Shown here: in pieces, positions 1 through 8,882 of the stretch
Position numbering within the stretch: position 1 is the first letter of the stretch
Layout: every line of letters begins with the position of its first letter
Origin: JAGQZY01 sp964588335
GTDB taxonomy: Bacteria; Bdellovibrionota; Bdellovibrionia; Bdellovibrionales; JAGQZY01
Direction: 5' to 3'
Length of the DNA: 64,000 bases
Assembly: GCA_964588335.1 (NCBI GenBank)
Contig: CAZPOV010000020.1
Coordinates: forward strand, 1-64,000
Translations under genes and position numbers: made by a program
Notes under the pieces: model-generated
Told to the model about the DNA's origin: nothing
The model's input: the letters and a program-made list of their open reading frames with translations, nothing else
The model's database searches: none

Positions 1-404
1 CCAAGATTGGCAAACTCGAGGTCATTCTGCTCTTGCAACCAACGCAAAGAGGTTGACGTCCCGGTTTGCCAATTCTTACTAACCCCTAAGCTCCATTGAG
101 TCTGTTGAGCTCGTAGAGGTTGGAACGGATTGGTTTTCACCGATTGGTCGTCTGAATACCCCACCGAACCGGTGAGAATCGTGTCCGTCAAGCTGTCCAC
201 TTGCAGCTCTTCAATCTCAGAACTGGCGTAATCATATTTCAAGACGCGATAGGCTTGGGCTTTTTCAACAGCGGTTTTAATAACAAAGGGTAAGGTCAGA
301 GTTTGCCCTGGAATTTGATTCAGATAAGCCTGGGCGTCGGGTGGTAGAGCTCCGAAGCTCGGGTGCGCAAACAAAACAACGATGAGATAACAAAGCTTTT
401 TCAT
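1..404 (-). CDS. TolC-like outer membrane protein, N-terminal part (runs off window)
   Basis: The reading frame starts at an ATG (complement of 402-404) and stays open to the window edge, giving about 134 residues. It opens with a signal peptide (MKKLCYLIVVLFAHPSFGA). The mature part has a helix-like stretch (TLPFVIKTAVEKAQAYRVLK) and then text rich in Q, S and W such as NPFQPLRAQQTQWSLGVSK. This pattern, a Sec signal followed by 'L..A...A' helices and amphipathic strands, fits the N-terminus of TolC/OEP efflux proteins. The call rests on style rather than a diagnostic motif, and the C-terminus is missing. No strong Shine-Dalgarno sequence was seen. It is divergent from ppx, with about 110 bp between the starts. 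Confidence 0.5.
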   Translation of the reverse strand, partial: MKKLCYLIVVLFAHPSFGALPPDAQAYLNQIPGQTLTLPFVIKTAVEKAQAYRVLKYDYASSEIEELQVDSLTDTILTGSVGYSDDQSVKTNPFQPLRAQQTQWSLGVSKNWQTGTSTSLRWLQEQNDLEFANL

Positions 405-516
405 GGGCCATGCGAGCGTACTGCAAGCTCTTTTCTGAAGTCAACGTCAGGACTCCATTCATTTTTATGTCAATTTATGGATAGACAAAAAATAAAATAA
501 CAAGAATACTCGGTGC

Positions 517-1416
517 ATGTCTTATATCGCCGCCATTGATATCGGCTCCAATGCTATTCGCCTGGCCATTGCACATAAACGTCGAGGAAAAGTTCATATT
601 TCCTATAAGTCGCGCGAGCCCGTTCGCCTGGGGAGTTCCGTGTTCGCCACCGGGCGAATTGATGAGCCCATTCTTAAGGATCTAAAAGGTGCTCTGGTTC
701 AATTCCGTAACCAGTTGGAAAACCATAATGTGCTTAAATATCGTGCAATCGCCACCAGCGCCATGCGCGAGGCTGGCAACAGCGATGAAGTGGTTGAGGT
801 GCTCAACCAAGAAACCGGTATCAAAATTGAAGTGATCTCCGGCGAAGAAGAGGCCCGCTTGGTATCAACCGCCATTTCACAAAAGGTGGACTTGTCTGAA
901 GGCAATCATTTATTGATCGATATTGGCGGCGGCAGCATTGAATTGGTCGCACTTGTTGATGGCAAAACAGTCAAAAAGGAAAGTTTTGTATTGGGTATGG
1001 TGCGAGTCCTTGAATTGCAAAAAAAGCGCAAGGAAAAATTGCTGAAATGGTTCCCTCAGTATGTCAGTGATCAGGTGGCTGAGTTTTTTAAAGACCTACC
1101 GCCTCTGCACACCGCAGTTGGAACCGGCGGCAACATGGACCGCTTTATTAAGCTCAAACCCCATGTCAGCAAAGATTCGGGAATGGATTTAAGTCACAAA
1201 CAAATGGGCTTGGTCTACGACCTTCTAGCCGCCGTCAGTTATGAAGAGAGAATAAAAAAATTCTCTCTTAAGCCCGACCGCGCCGACGTTATCATTCCAG
1301 CGGCGATTGCGACTTTAGAATTCATGAACATTGGTCAGTGTGACAAAATTTTATTTCCGCAAGTGGGAATAAAAGATGGTGTTCTTCAAGAGCTTTTCTC
1401 TGGACTGGAAAACTGA
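517..1416 (+). CDS. ppx: Exopolyphosphatase / Ppx-GppA family phosphatase
   Basis: A 299-residue protein of the actin/ASKHA fold that hydrolyses polyphosphate or pppGpp. The first phosphate motif is at the N-terminus (AAIDIGSNAIRLAIA), the second is LLIDIGGGSIELV at about residues 131-143, and the adenosine-type loop is AVGTGGNMDRF. The length matches the short, single-module Ppx/GppA form without the C-terminal HD domain of E. coli Ppx. The ATG at 517 directly precedes the Ppx motif; no clear SD was seen. Its last 31 bp overlap the 3' end of the convergent ppk1. That pairing supports a polyphosphate role over a purely pppGpp role. Confidence 0.9.
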   Translation: MSYIAAIDIGSNAIRLAIAHKRRGKVHISYKSREPVRLGSSVFATGRIDEPILKDLKGALVQFRNQLENHNVLKYRAIATSAMREAGNSDEVVEVLNQETGIKIEVISGEEEARLVSTAISQKVDLSEGNHLLIDIGGGSIELVALVDGKTVKKESFVLGMVRVLELQKKRKEKLLKWFPQYVSDQVAEFFKDLPPLHTAVGTGGNMDRFIKLKPHVSKDSGMDLSHKQMGLVYDLLAAVSYEERIKKFSLKPDRADVIIPAAIATLEFMNIGQCDKILFPQVGIKDGVLQELFSGLEN

Positions 1417-3515
1417 CAACGAGCTTGCGTCAATCGCATCAGTTGTTCCTGGGAGCTAAGGGCGTCGCCCTGTCCTTTTCGAAGCTGATAATCCCCCGTG
1501 CTGAGCTGATCCCAACCATTGACCGGATCATCGATACTGATTTGTAAAATTTCAAAAAGCTTTCGACATAAAGCCCGATCCTTCACAGGGGTCACCACTT
1601 CGACCCGACCATGCAGATTTCTTCGCATCCAATCGGCAGAGCCAATGTAAAACTGACCGTCCAAACAATCCTCTTTGCCATCTTGGAAAAAGAAAATACG
1701 TGAATGCTCTAAGAACCGCCCTAAAATAGAAATCACTTTGATATTGTCACTTAACCCCTTAACACCAGGGCGTAAACAACAAAATCCGCGCACTATAAGG
1801 TCAATTTTAACACCCGCCTGCGAGGCTTTATAGAGCTCGGAAATAATCTCACGATCTTCAAGTGAGTTAAACTTGGCGATGATTCGCGCCGGTTTGCCTT
1901 TGTTGGCATTTTTTATCTCTTTATCAATGGCCGCCAAAAAACGCGCCTTCATATTCATTGGCGCCACAAGCAAGCTTTTAAACTCTCGTTGGAACGAGCG
2001 ACCGGTTAAAAAATGAAAAAGTTGAACCACATCTTGGGTGATTTCTTTGTCAGCGGTCAACAATCCGACATCGGTGTAAAGGCGGGCTGTTGAACTGTTG
2101 TAGTTACCGGTTCCGATATGGCTGTAGGCGGTGATTTCTTTGCCTTCTTTTCGTAAAACCAATGCCGTTTTACAGTGAGTCTTAAAGCCGATCACCCCAT
2201 AAACCACATGGATGCCGGCTTTCTCCATCTGTTGGGCCCAAAAAATGTTGCGCTCTTCATCAAAACGGGCTTTCAACTCGACCAAGCACACCACTTGCTT
2301 TCCCATCTCAGCGGCGTGAATCAATGAGGAGATAATCGCACTTTTTTCGTTGGTGCGGTACAAAGTCATTTTGATGGCGAGGACATTTTCATCTTCCGAG
2401 GCACTACGGATAAAACGCTCCACCGAGCCTGAGAAACTCTCGTAGGGATGATGCACCAATTGGTCGTTCTGTTTTATCAAATCAAATATGGGTGTCTGAG
2501 TGTCCTGAAACGGAGCCACCACTCGTGGATCCCAAGGTTTATACTTTAAGTTCGGCAACGGCAGGTCCGTGATATCAAATAACGACGAGTAGTCCAAAAG
2601 CCCCGGGACCTCGTAGATATCACTGTCCGTAAGTTCGAGCTCTTCTTTCAACAACTCCACCATCCAAGGGTCGGTGTTGGTTCCTACCTCAAGCCGAACC
2701 GCTTCGGCAAAACGACGTTGGCGAATTTCTTCAGTGATCATATCCAACAGGTCTTCAGCTCCGTCCTCATCACGCTCCAAGTCGGCATTGCGGGTGATTC
2801 GAAAAGGCATGACCTTTAAAATATTCATATCAGGAAATAGGTCCTCGAGATTATGAGCCACCACCTGCAAGAGCGAAACGTAGGAAACCCCGTCGCCTTC
2901 ATCACCCTCCACTTCCACCCAAGGTGGGAAGATTTTGGGAATTTTCACTCTCCCGAACATGATTTCGCCGCCGGTTTTATTTTCAAGCTTGATGGCTAAT
3001 GAGAGTGACAAGTTTGAAATAAACGGAAATGGCAAGGCGTTGTCCACCACCAGCGGAGTTAAAACCGGAAAAATGTTAGAAATATAGAATTCCCGCAAAG
3101 TGGCTTGTTGCTTTTTATTCAGATCCTTCCACTTTTTTAAATGGATATTGTGCTTGGCAAGCTCCGGAATAATATTTTTTTTGTAAAGTTGAGCCACCGC
3201 CTTTGATTCGGCATCCATGAACTCTCTAATTTTCAGCAACTGCTCGTGGGCGGTAAGACCATCATGGGACCGTTTCGCCAACCCGTAGTCGACTTGACGT
3301 TTTAGACCGCCCACCCGTTTCATGACAAATTCATCAAGATTGGAGCTATAGATTCCTAAAAAACGAAGGCGTTCAAGAAGGGGTGTGTCTGGGTTTTCGG
3401 CTTGGTAAAGAACTCGCTTGTTAAACTCGAGCCACTGAACCTCGCGATTCAGAAAGAGTTCATAGTCCTTGGGCTTGGGAGAAGACTGAGATTTACTGCG
3501 TTTCTTTTTTGCCAA
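1386..3515 (-). CDS. ppk: Polyphosphate kinase 1
   Basis: A 709-residue Ppk1 that makes inorganic polyphosphate from ATP. The N-terminal domain begins with the typical FLNREVQWLEFNKRVL. The catalytic histidine lies in HIGTGNYN (about residue 466), and the second phospholipase-D-like histidine is in GFKTHCKTALV (about residue 447). Length is close to the usual 690-720. The start is TTG (complement of 3513-3515), directly after the TAG of the ferredoxin gene, so the two are probably translationally coupled. The N-terminus is basic (MAKKKRSKS). The 3' end overlaps the convergent ppx by 31 bp. It is the third gene of a membrane protein/ferredoxin/ppk operon. Confidence 0.95.
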   Translation of the reverse strand: MAKKKRSKSQSSPKPKDYELFLNREVQWLEFNKRVLYQAENPDTPLLERLRFLGIYSSNLDEFVMKRVGGLKRQVDYGLAKRSHDGLTAHEQLLKIREFMDAESKAVAQLYKKNIIPELAKHNIHLKKWKDLNKKQQATLREFYISNIFPVLTPLVVDNALPFPFISNLSLSLAIKLENKTGGEIMFGRVKIPKIFPPWVEVEGDEGDGVSYVSLLQVVAHNLEDLFPDMNILKVMPFRITRNADLERDEDGAEDLLDMITEEIRQRRFAEAVRLEVGTNTDPWMVELLKEELELTDSDIYEVPGLLDYSSLFDITDLPLPNLKYKPWDPRVVAPFQDTQTPIFDLIKQNDQLVHHPYESFSGSVERFIRSASEDENVLAIKMTLYRTNEKSAIISSLIHAAEMGKQVVCLVELKARFDEERNIFWAQQMEKAGIHVVYGVIGFKTHCKTALVLRKEGKEITAYSHIGTGNYNSSTARLYTDVGLLTADKEITQDVVQLFHFLTGRSFQREFKSLLVAPMNMKARFLAAIDKEIKNANKGKPARIIAKFNSLEDREIISELYKASQAGVKIDLIVRGFCCLRPGVKGLSDNIKVISILGRFLEHSRIFFFQDGKEDCLDGQFYIGSADWMRRNLHGRVEVVTPVKDRALCRKLFEILQISIDDPVNGWDQLSTGDYQLRKGQGDALSSQEQLMRLTQARCQFSSPEKSS

Positions 3516-3752
3516 CTAGCTGTCTCCATCGTTGCCGATACTCTCGACGGGACATCCCTCCATGGCTTCCACACAAAGTTCTTCTTCTTCGGGGCTTTCT
3601 GGTTGCTTGATCACAAAGGCGTGGCCGTCATCTTCATCAAGAGCAAAATGATCCGGCGCTGTAAGGTTGCAGGCCGCACAGTCGATACAGGAACGGTCCA
3701 CATAATAGCGCCCGCCTATATTGTCTTCATATTTGTCGTTGATGTCGGCCAT
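3516..3752 (-). CDS. Ferredoxin, single-cluster type
   Basis: A 78-residue acidic protein with C22-x2-C25-x2-C28 and a distal C67-P, the ligand set of a monocluster [4Fe-4S] or [3Fe-4S] ferredoxin. An extra C60 is present. The remainder is rich in Asp and Glu, as usual for a soluble electron carrier. The ATG is preceded by AGGAG with good spacing, and the SD overlaps the end of the upstream membrane-protein gene. The stop codon abuts the TTG start of ppk. The redox partner is not evident; placement with ppk is probably operon architecture rather than shared chemistry. Confidence 0.85.
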   Translation of the reverse strand: MADINDKYEDNIGGRYYVDRSCIDCAACNLTAPDHFALDEDDGHAFVIKQPESPEEEELCVEAMEGCPVESIGNDGDS

Positions 3753-3758
3753 AAGCTC

Positions 3759-4319
3759 CTATGCTCTTTCAACCAGCCACTGCTGGGCTTGCTCACGAAT
3801 AGACTGATAAACACCCGCAAAGACCACCATCCAAGCCATGGTGCTAATCAAAGTCGGCCAATAAAACAAAAGGCCTCCAACGTAGCAAGTTGTCAGGCCT
3901 GTTAAATTAAAAGGCTGGCATTGCGGGGCCTGAAAAAACCAAACGCCAAAGTTTGAAATAACAAAGAAAAGGGTGGCTGATACAGCACCCGTGCCGACAA
4001 AACCGGCGACATTCAAAAAACCTTTTTTCAGCTGGGGGTATCTCTTGGTCAGAGGCACGAAAGCCATGCCGGCCAACGAGCACCCCAATAAGGCTGCGTA
4101 ATTAAAAAGCATACCCTCGTAGAATCCTAAGAAAAAATCCGTTGCCAACCAAGCCAATGCCGGCAAAGCGAAGCCAAGAGGATTTTTACGAGCTAAGAAG
4201 CCTGCAAAGGCACAAATCGCCAGAGCCGGCCCCCAGTTGGCCGAATGAGGCATCAAACGACTGAAAAACAAGGCCACGGCCAGCACCAATAAACTTAATA
4301 ATAAAGGTTTCGTTTTCAT
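3759..4319 (-). CDS. Small polytopic membrane protein, DUF6580-like
   Basis: About 186 residues from the ATG at 4319, which has GGGAG about 8 nt upstream; a longer frame back to 4505 lacks such a site and reads as non-membrane text. Around five hydrophobic segments are visible, starting with LLLSLLVLAVALFF and including GFALPALAWLATDFFLGFY and GFVGTGAVSATLFFVISNF. The pattern resembles the DUF6580 'putative transport protein' family, which has an ECF S-component-like look, but the substrate is unknown. It is the first gene of the operon with the ferredoxin (6-bp gap) and ppk. Confidence 0.65.
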   Translation of the reverse strand: MKTKPLLLSLLVLAVALFFSRLMPHSANWGPALAICAFAGFLARKNPLGFALPALAWLATDFFLGFYEGMLFNYAALLGCSLAGMAFVPLTKRYPQLKKGFLNVAGFVGTGAVSATLFFVISNFGVWFFQAPQCQPFNLTGLTTCYVGGLLFYWPTLISTMAWMVVFAGVYQSIREQAQQWLVERA

Positions 4320-4479
4320 AAGAAATCTCCCAAAAACCACAATTAACACAGCCGTTGAAACCCCACAAGTAAAGGGCGGGGATATTAGGAACTTATGTTG
4401 CTGAATGCTTCGCATCAAGACCCAACATATCAGGTGAAAGGGACTATGATCTTGGAAACAGGAACCTAGGGCTGACTCA

Positions 4480-5511
4480 ATGATCAATTGGCTGGTATTT
4501 TCCACATTTGTACTCTCAATGGCGATGACAATCCTCGGGTTGCTGGTGGATTTGACTTATCAAGTTCGAGTGGCACCACAAATAGAATCGCTGCACCAGC
4601 AGCAAAGAAAAATTCTGCCCGACTACCTGGCAGACAGTAAGAAATATCACCAACATGCGGTTTTTCGCCCCAAGCTTTCTTCACGGCAGGACTTTTCCCA
4701 ACTTTTAGAAAAAATTCAACGGGGTGATTTGCAGAAGCCTCTGATTGATGAAAAAGTGAAAAAATCCATTTATTCAATGGGACCCAATTGGCTTGATCAA
4801 AAACACAAAATCCCGAAATTGGAGCCCGTGGAGTTGCTGTTTTCAGAGATTGAAGACTATGACCACTGGACGCTCCCTTTCGATCCTGACAACAATGTCG
4901 CCAGTGACTTGATCGTCGCCGACCAAATCTTTTTGGCCTGGACTTTTCACTTCCAACCGATTGCCCTCAGGCAAGCCTTAGAAAAATCAAGACACTTAAG
5001 TCGGATCCTTTTAAGCACTCAAGATTTAAATTTTCAAAGAGCAGGCCTATCTCTTCTTGAAAAAGAGAATGAACTTTTGGCATTCTTAAAATCCCGCTAT
5101 CGCAATTACCAAATTTTGTGGACGCCGGTGAGCCAGCAAGAGCTCAAAGCTTTCCGTTACCATTTGCGACAGACGGCGCGCTTCCTGAGCCCGTTAACAG
5201 AACCCAAACTTTTTCAAAAGGTTTTCTTTTCCAAACGAGTCCCCATAGCATTCTGTTCCATAGCCAAAGAAAAAATGCAGATGCTGCTATGGTCGCAAAA
5301 ATTTTTACAACCTCGTTTTCCCTTGGAACCTAACTTTTCAGAAACCATCGAAAACATTGTTAAGCTAGAGGACAAAGTGAAGACCGAGTGTCAAAATTGG
5401 AAATCTCCTCCTTCGCCTCAGGTGACGTGGTTTCAACATATTCCCTATTATCGTCGAATCTATGGCACAAAAATGATGTTCCATGCGGAAAAAAAACGAA
5501 AGATATTATGA
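4480..5511 (+). CDS. Unknown protein with one N-terminal membrane anchor
   Basis: A 343-residue protein not recognised. It begins with one hydrophobic segment (WLVFSTFVLSMAMTILGLLV). The rest is charged and predicted mostly helical, with a Lys-rich C-terminus. AGGG lies about 9 nt upstream of the ATG. The stop overlaps the start of the following glycosyltransferase by 4 nt (ATGA), so the two are almost certainly co-translated. By position it may help assemble or modify a surface glycan, but nothing in the sequence names a reaction. Confidence 0.75.
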   Translation: MINWLVFSTFVLSMAMTILGLLVDLTYQVRVAPQIESLHQQQRKILPDYLADSKKYHQHAVFRPKLSSRQDFSQLLEKIQRGDLQKPLIDEKVKKSIYSMGPNWLDQKHKIPKLEPVELLFSEIEDYDHWTLPFDPDNNVASDLIVADQIFLAWTFHFQPIALRQALEKSRHLSRILLSTQDLNFQRAGLSLLEKENELLAFLKSRYRNYQILWTPVSQQELKAFRYHLRQTARFLSPLTEPKLFQKVFFSKRVPIAFCSIAKEKMQMLLWSQKFLQPRFPLEPNFSETIENIVKLEDKVKTECQNWKSPPSPQVTWFQHIPYYRRIYGTKMMFHAEKKRKIL

Positions 5512-6626
5512 AAAAGAAGTTCTTACATATTTGCTTATCGGAAAGTTGGGGCGGCCTGGAGATGGCGGTCAGTAAATGGAATGAAATTTTACGGGAACAC
5601 GGCCATTACAATATGAATATTTGCACCCCCGACTCGCCCCTGTCGGAGGATTTGAAAATGAAAGCCCTACCGGTCAACGAATGGGTGAGCGCGCATTATT
5701 TTTCACCGGACTTCACTTGGAAACTTCGCAAATTGGTGCAGGAAAAACAGTTTGATTACGTGATGCTACAGAATCTTCGCGACCTGTGGATCGTTTCGCC
5801 AGCTCTTTACAAGACACCGAACACCCAACTGATTGGCTTTGCGCAAATGCTTTTGGGGGTTAAGAAAAAAGACTTATTGCATCGTTTGGTGTACAGCCGA
5901 CTCGATCACCTGCTCACCTTGACGGACTGGCAGGTTGAAGCCCTGAAACCCTACCTTCCGGTGCCGGCCAACAAGTATGATACGATTCCCAATTTTGTCG
6001 ACACACGGCATTTTCACCCGGCTCATCGCAGCGATAGCTTTCGCTACCAACAAGGCTTTAAATCCGAAGATTTTGTGATCGGAGTGATTGGTCGCATCGA
6101 TGAACAGAAAGGACAATTGGAGCTAGTAAAAGCCTTTCATAAAATTGCTGACAAATACCCATCGGCGCATTTGATGATTGTTGGGGAACCGACTCGGGGC
6201 GAGCCCCAGCAAGAGCAGTACTTTCAATTTATTAAAAGTCAAATTGCCAAGGTCAACCGAGAGAGTCGAATTCACTTTCGAGGATTCCAAAAAGACACCC
6301 GTAAACTGTTCGCCAATTTTGATCTGTTCGTTCTTCCCTCGCATCAAGAAACATTTGGATTTGTGGTTGTTGAGGCGATGGCCAGCGGAACTCCGGTCTT
6401 AGGAACCAATGCCGGAGGCGTTCCAGAGATTTTACAGCAGGGTGAATGTGGCTTTTTATGTGAGCCTAAAAACTCCGCCGATCTTGCTGAAAAACTGGAT
6501 TACATTTTGTCTCATACCGAAGAACGGCAAGCCACTCGTGATAAAGGCATGGCAAGAGCCCGGGCCTTCTACGATAGGCAAGCGGTTTATGGACGCTTTA
6601 TGAAAGTTCTTGAGTCTTCGAAATAA
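5508..6626 (+). CDS. Glycosyltransferase family 4 (GT-B fold)
   Basis: 372 residues from the ATG at 5508. A longer open frame back to 5388 lies inside the upstream gene and is not used. The N-terminal acceptor domain has HICLSESWGGLEMAV, the usual 'GGxE' region. The C-terminal nucleotide-sugar domain has VIGVIGRIDEQKGQ and the E-x7-E signature in ETFGFVVVEAMASGTPV followed by GTNAGGVPE. Family knowledge: a retaining transferase using a nucleotide-activated sugar, often for LPS or exopolysaccharide. The sugar and acceptor cannot be read here. It overlaps the upstream membrane protein by 4 nt and the convergent hydrolase by 29 bp. Confidence 0.9.
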   Translation: MKKKFLHICLSESWGGLEMAVSKWNEILREHGHYNMNICTPDSPLSEDLKMKALPVNEWVSAHYFSPDFTWKLRKLVQEKQFDYVMLQNLRDLWIVSPALYKTPNTQLIGFAQMLLGVKKKDLLHRLVYSRLDHLLTLTDWQVEALKPYLPVPANKYDTIPNFVDTRHFHPAHRSDSFRYQQGFKSEDFVIGVIGRIDEQKGQLELVKAFHKIADKYPSAHLMIVGEPTRGEPQQEQYFQFIKSQIAKVNRESRIHFRGFQKDTRKLFANFDLFVLPSHQETFGFVVVEAMASGTPVLGTNAGGVPEILQQGECGFLCEPKNSADLAEKLDYILSHTEERQATRDKGMARARAFYDRQAVYGRFMKVLESSK

Positions 6627-7572
6627 AATCCAAACCTTTTAATTGAGCGCGCCCAAGACTGTGATTAGAAACCGGCAAGGTACTAACCATCGACGAAAGA
6701 GTTTGAATAAACGTCATCGATAATTTGCTGAGATCGATCACATGCCCCTGATCGAGCAGAGGAATCACCGGCTGCTGTAATCTCTGATAGGGCGAAAACG
6801 GAATAATTCCATCATTCGGTCCCCAGGCTCGCAACTTTTCGCGATCTCTCCACTCGTTATTACTCATTGAACTTTTCAAACCTAAAAAATGAACGGTTTT
6901 TATTTTATGACTCAACAATTGATTTTTAAAGTGATTCTGCTCACACGAAAAAGTTCGCTGCGAGGGCGTGGTATTGAAAAACATGCGAACTTTGTTTGAA
7001 CAGTCAAAACGTGGCGATCCAAAAATCAATCCCGATAAATTCATCCATCCTTTTATCGAAGCCAGATCGGAGGCCTCACTTTTATCAAGCATCACCCGCA
7101 CAAAAGCCGATCCAAAAGAGAAAGACACAAGCAAGACTTTACGTTTTTGTTTGTTTTTTTCGAGGATCAGTTGATGCAGTCTTTTGGCTCCATGGATCAC
7201 TCGATCGGTATTGAGTTGAGCCTGACTGACATGAGAAAATCCTGCACTGGTCGCCAACCCCATGGATTGCCGCTTCATTTGTTGAATCACCGGTTGGGTC
7301 AATGAACCGCGCGGAGGAAGAACCAACAGAACGTCGAAATCACGATTCAAGCGATTGCTATTTTCTTTGTGTAATTCGATTTCTCGGCGAAAACGCTTGT
7401 AGCGATTCTGGTTGCTGAAGTAAATTTGCGCATAGACCATGGCGCCAGCAAGACCAATCCGGTTTTTCACTCGCACAAAATCTTGGTCGGGATCAATATC
7501 GTATGCCCGGCGAGCCTGATAATAGGCATCGGTCGATTCTAAATCTCGATTTTTGAAAAATGATCCCAACAT
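6598..7572 (-). CDS. Alpha/beta-hydrolase-like protein
   Basis: 324 residues from the ATG at 7572. A TTG at 7590 in the same frame lies inside a hairpin and is less likely. The nucleophile elbow S-F-S-F-G is in LLVSFSFGSAFVR, a possible acid is in GPNDGIIPF, and a possible catalytic His is in LLDQGHVIDLS, so the Ser-Asp-His triad order is present. The middle has a Cys-containing insertion (FDCSNK, FSCEQN). No signal peptide was seen. The substrate is unknown; lipase, esterase or thioesterase activity are all open. The RBS sits in a terminator-like hairpin at 7579-7604. Confidence 0.65.
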   Translation of the reverse strand: MLGSFFKNRDLESTDAYYQARRAYDIDPDQDFVRVKNRIGLAGAMVYAQIYFSNQNRYKRFRREIELHKENSNRLNRDFDVLLVLPPRGSLTQPVIQQMKRQSMGLATSAGFSHVSQAQLNTDRVIHGAKRLHQLILEKNKQKRKVLLVSFSFGSAFVRVMLDKSEASDLASIKGWMNLSGLIFGSPRFDCSNKVRMFFNTTPSQRTFSCEQNHFKNQLLSHKIKTVHFLGLKSSMSNNEWRDREKLRAWGPNDGIIPFSPYQRLQQPVIPLLDQGHVIDLSKLSMTFIQTLSSMVSTLPVSNHSLGRAQLKGLDFISKTQELS

Positions 7573-7578
7573 ATAAAA

Positions 7579-7608
7579 CCCCCGGAACAATTAGGTTCCA
7601 GGGGTATC
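7579..7608 (-). terminator. Terminator-like hairpin overlapping the hydrolase RBS
   Basis: On the minus strand the arms 7604-7595 and 7588-7579 form a 10-bp stem, with one G-U pair in RNA and a 6-nt loop. It is followed at once by TTTTAT and then the ATG of the hydrolase gene. This is a standard intrinsic terminator shape for the upstream lipoprotein-like gene (7665-8237). It also contains the G-rich ribosome-binding site of the next gene, so it could act as an attenuator or RBS lock. On the plus strand the same stem is followed, after a short gap, by a run of Ts. Confidence 0.6.
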
Positions 7609-7664
7609 ATAGCTTTTTTTTTTGAAATTATCTGCACTGTCGTCGAGCAACCTCGACCTTGGTC

Positions 7665-8237
7665 TTAAGAGGACTTCTCTTTCTTCTGCTCTTGATCACG
7701 TTTGTAAATTTGCGCTTTCAGATCGTTCTCACAAATCTCAACTTTTTCGCGGTACTCATCTTCACGCTTTTGCAAGGTTTTCTTATATCCTTTGAAGCGA
7801 TCGATGCGGTCTTTCAAATATTCTTGAGAGACGCCAACCAACTTATCTTTACTGTAGCCAACGTCAAATTCATCTTCTTTGTCGGTGATACGATCAATTG
7901 GCTCAGTCCACTTCAATTTTCCATTGCCTCCGTTGCGAGGGTTTACGAGCTCGGCACGACACTTCTTAAGGACGCCGTAAAGTCCTTGCGAACCATATTT
8001 ACGGTTGCCGTAAACTCGATCCTCAAGACTGTAAACATTGATGTGCAAACGTCGAAGCTCTTCAGCCATATCGACTTTCTTTTGGTAGACCATGTCGCCA
8101 TCTTTTACACCAATACTTTCTTCGTTATTGAGTGACTTTTCCTTTTCCATGGAGGTGTCAATTTCTTTGGCCTTATGAGGATTGGAAGCGCAATAACATA
8201 GGACCAGGGGTAACAATAAAAGACTTAGCATTCTCAT
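7665..8237 (-). CDS. Exported, possibly lipid-anchored, charged helical protein
   Basis: A 190-residue protein not recognised. The N-terminus MRMLSLLLLPLVLCYCASN is a signal peptide; the Cys residues at its end suggest a lipoprotein, but the lipobox is atypical. The mature part is rich in Lys and Glu and looks like long helices, especially the C-terminal third (KKTLQKREDEYREKVE). A good SD-like GGAG region lies upstream of the ATG. It ends before a terminator-like hairpin at 7579-7604. Probably periplasmic or attached to a membrane. Confidence 0.65.
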   Translation of the reverse strand: MRMLSLLLLPLVLCYCASNPHKAKEIDTSMEKEKSLNNEESIGVKDGDMVYQKKVDMAEELRRLHINVYSLEDRVYGNRKYGSQGLYGVLKKCRAELVNPRNGGNGKLKWTEPIDRITDKEDEFDVGYSKDKLVGVSQEYLKDRIDRFKGYKKTLQKREDEYREKVEICENDLKAQIYKRDQEQKKEKSS

Positions 8238-8346
8238 AGGAAACTCCTTTTTTGAGCTCTTGCATTGTTTATTTACCCATGATTATAGCCTGGGAACAAG
8301 TGGCGTGGTTGTGCAGGCGAGTCAATGGTCCAAACCCTAGACCGAG

Positions 8347-8372
8347 TGGCTGAGACACCATGGTGTTAGCCA
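8347..8372. promoter_or_regulatory. Palindrome in the divergent intergenic region
   Basis: A perfect 12-bp palindrome ACACCATGGTGT (8355-8366) is flanked by TGGCT on the left and AGCCA on the right, with 3-nt and 1-nt spacers. It lies between the divergently transcribed genes starting at 8237 and 8482. The symmetry suits a dimeric regulator site; a hairpin in RNA is also possible. No regulator is assigned. Confidence 0.35.
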
Positions 8373-8481
8373 GCTGTGCAAAAAAAAGGCGTTATTCTCA
8401 AACTGATACGCCTTATTGAGCTCCCGGCTGGCAAAGTCTTTGCATGTATAGAAAGGTAATGATGCCGGAGGGGGTATTAAA

Positions 8482-8808
8482 ATGAAAACAACTAAGATTT
8501 TCCTAATCATTGTTTTGGCTTACTTCACGTCCATGACGGCCAACGCTCGTGACGTTGACGAATCTCAACTGTTGTTGCGTGAAGCTATGATGAATTCTAA
8601 TGCTGATTACAATAAGCACAAGAAGAAAATGAACCACGAGGAATTTGACCGAGCCGATGAGTGGGGCGAACGCGATACCCAAGCCATCGTTATCGATGCC
8701 GCTGGCGCCAACATCGATGGCTTCACTGAGCTGAAAAAAGAAGTTGGTCAAGATCGCGAAGTTTCATCTCACTACGACGATGAATATGACGAAAAAATGC
8801 AAGACTGA
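8482..8808 (+). CDS. Small secreted acidic protein of unknown function
   Basis: A 108-residue protein with a clear signal peptide (MKTTKIFLIIVLAYFTSMTANA, cleavage near ANA-RD). The mature part is highly charged and contains DYNKHKKKMNHEEFD and a C-terminus of alternating D, E and Y. A strong SD (GGAGGGGG) precedes the ATG. No family was recognised. It is followed 74 bp later by a gene for a beta-rich exported protein, which may be co-transcribed. Confidence 0.7.
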   Translation: MKTTKIFLIIVLAYFTSMTANARDVDESQLLLREAMMNSNADYNKHKKKMNHEEFDRADEWGERDTQAIVIDAAGANIDGFTELKKEVGQDREVSSHYDDEYDEKMQD

Positions 8809-8882
8809 CACTTTAAAGCCACAGGCAATACCAGTTTGATACAAAGCTTGTGAGCCTGCTTTAAATTAGAGAAAATAGGAGA

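Noticed and set aside
5388..5507. Extended N-terminus of the glycosyltransferase
   Set aside because: It lies inside the upstream gene, has no SD, and the family N-terminus starts at 5508.
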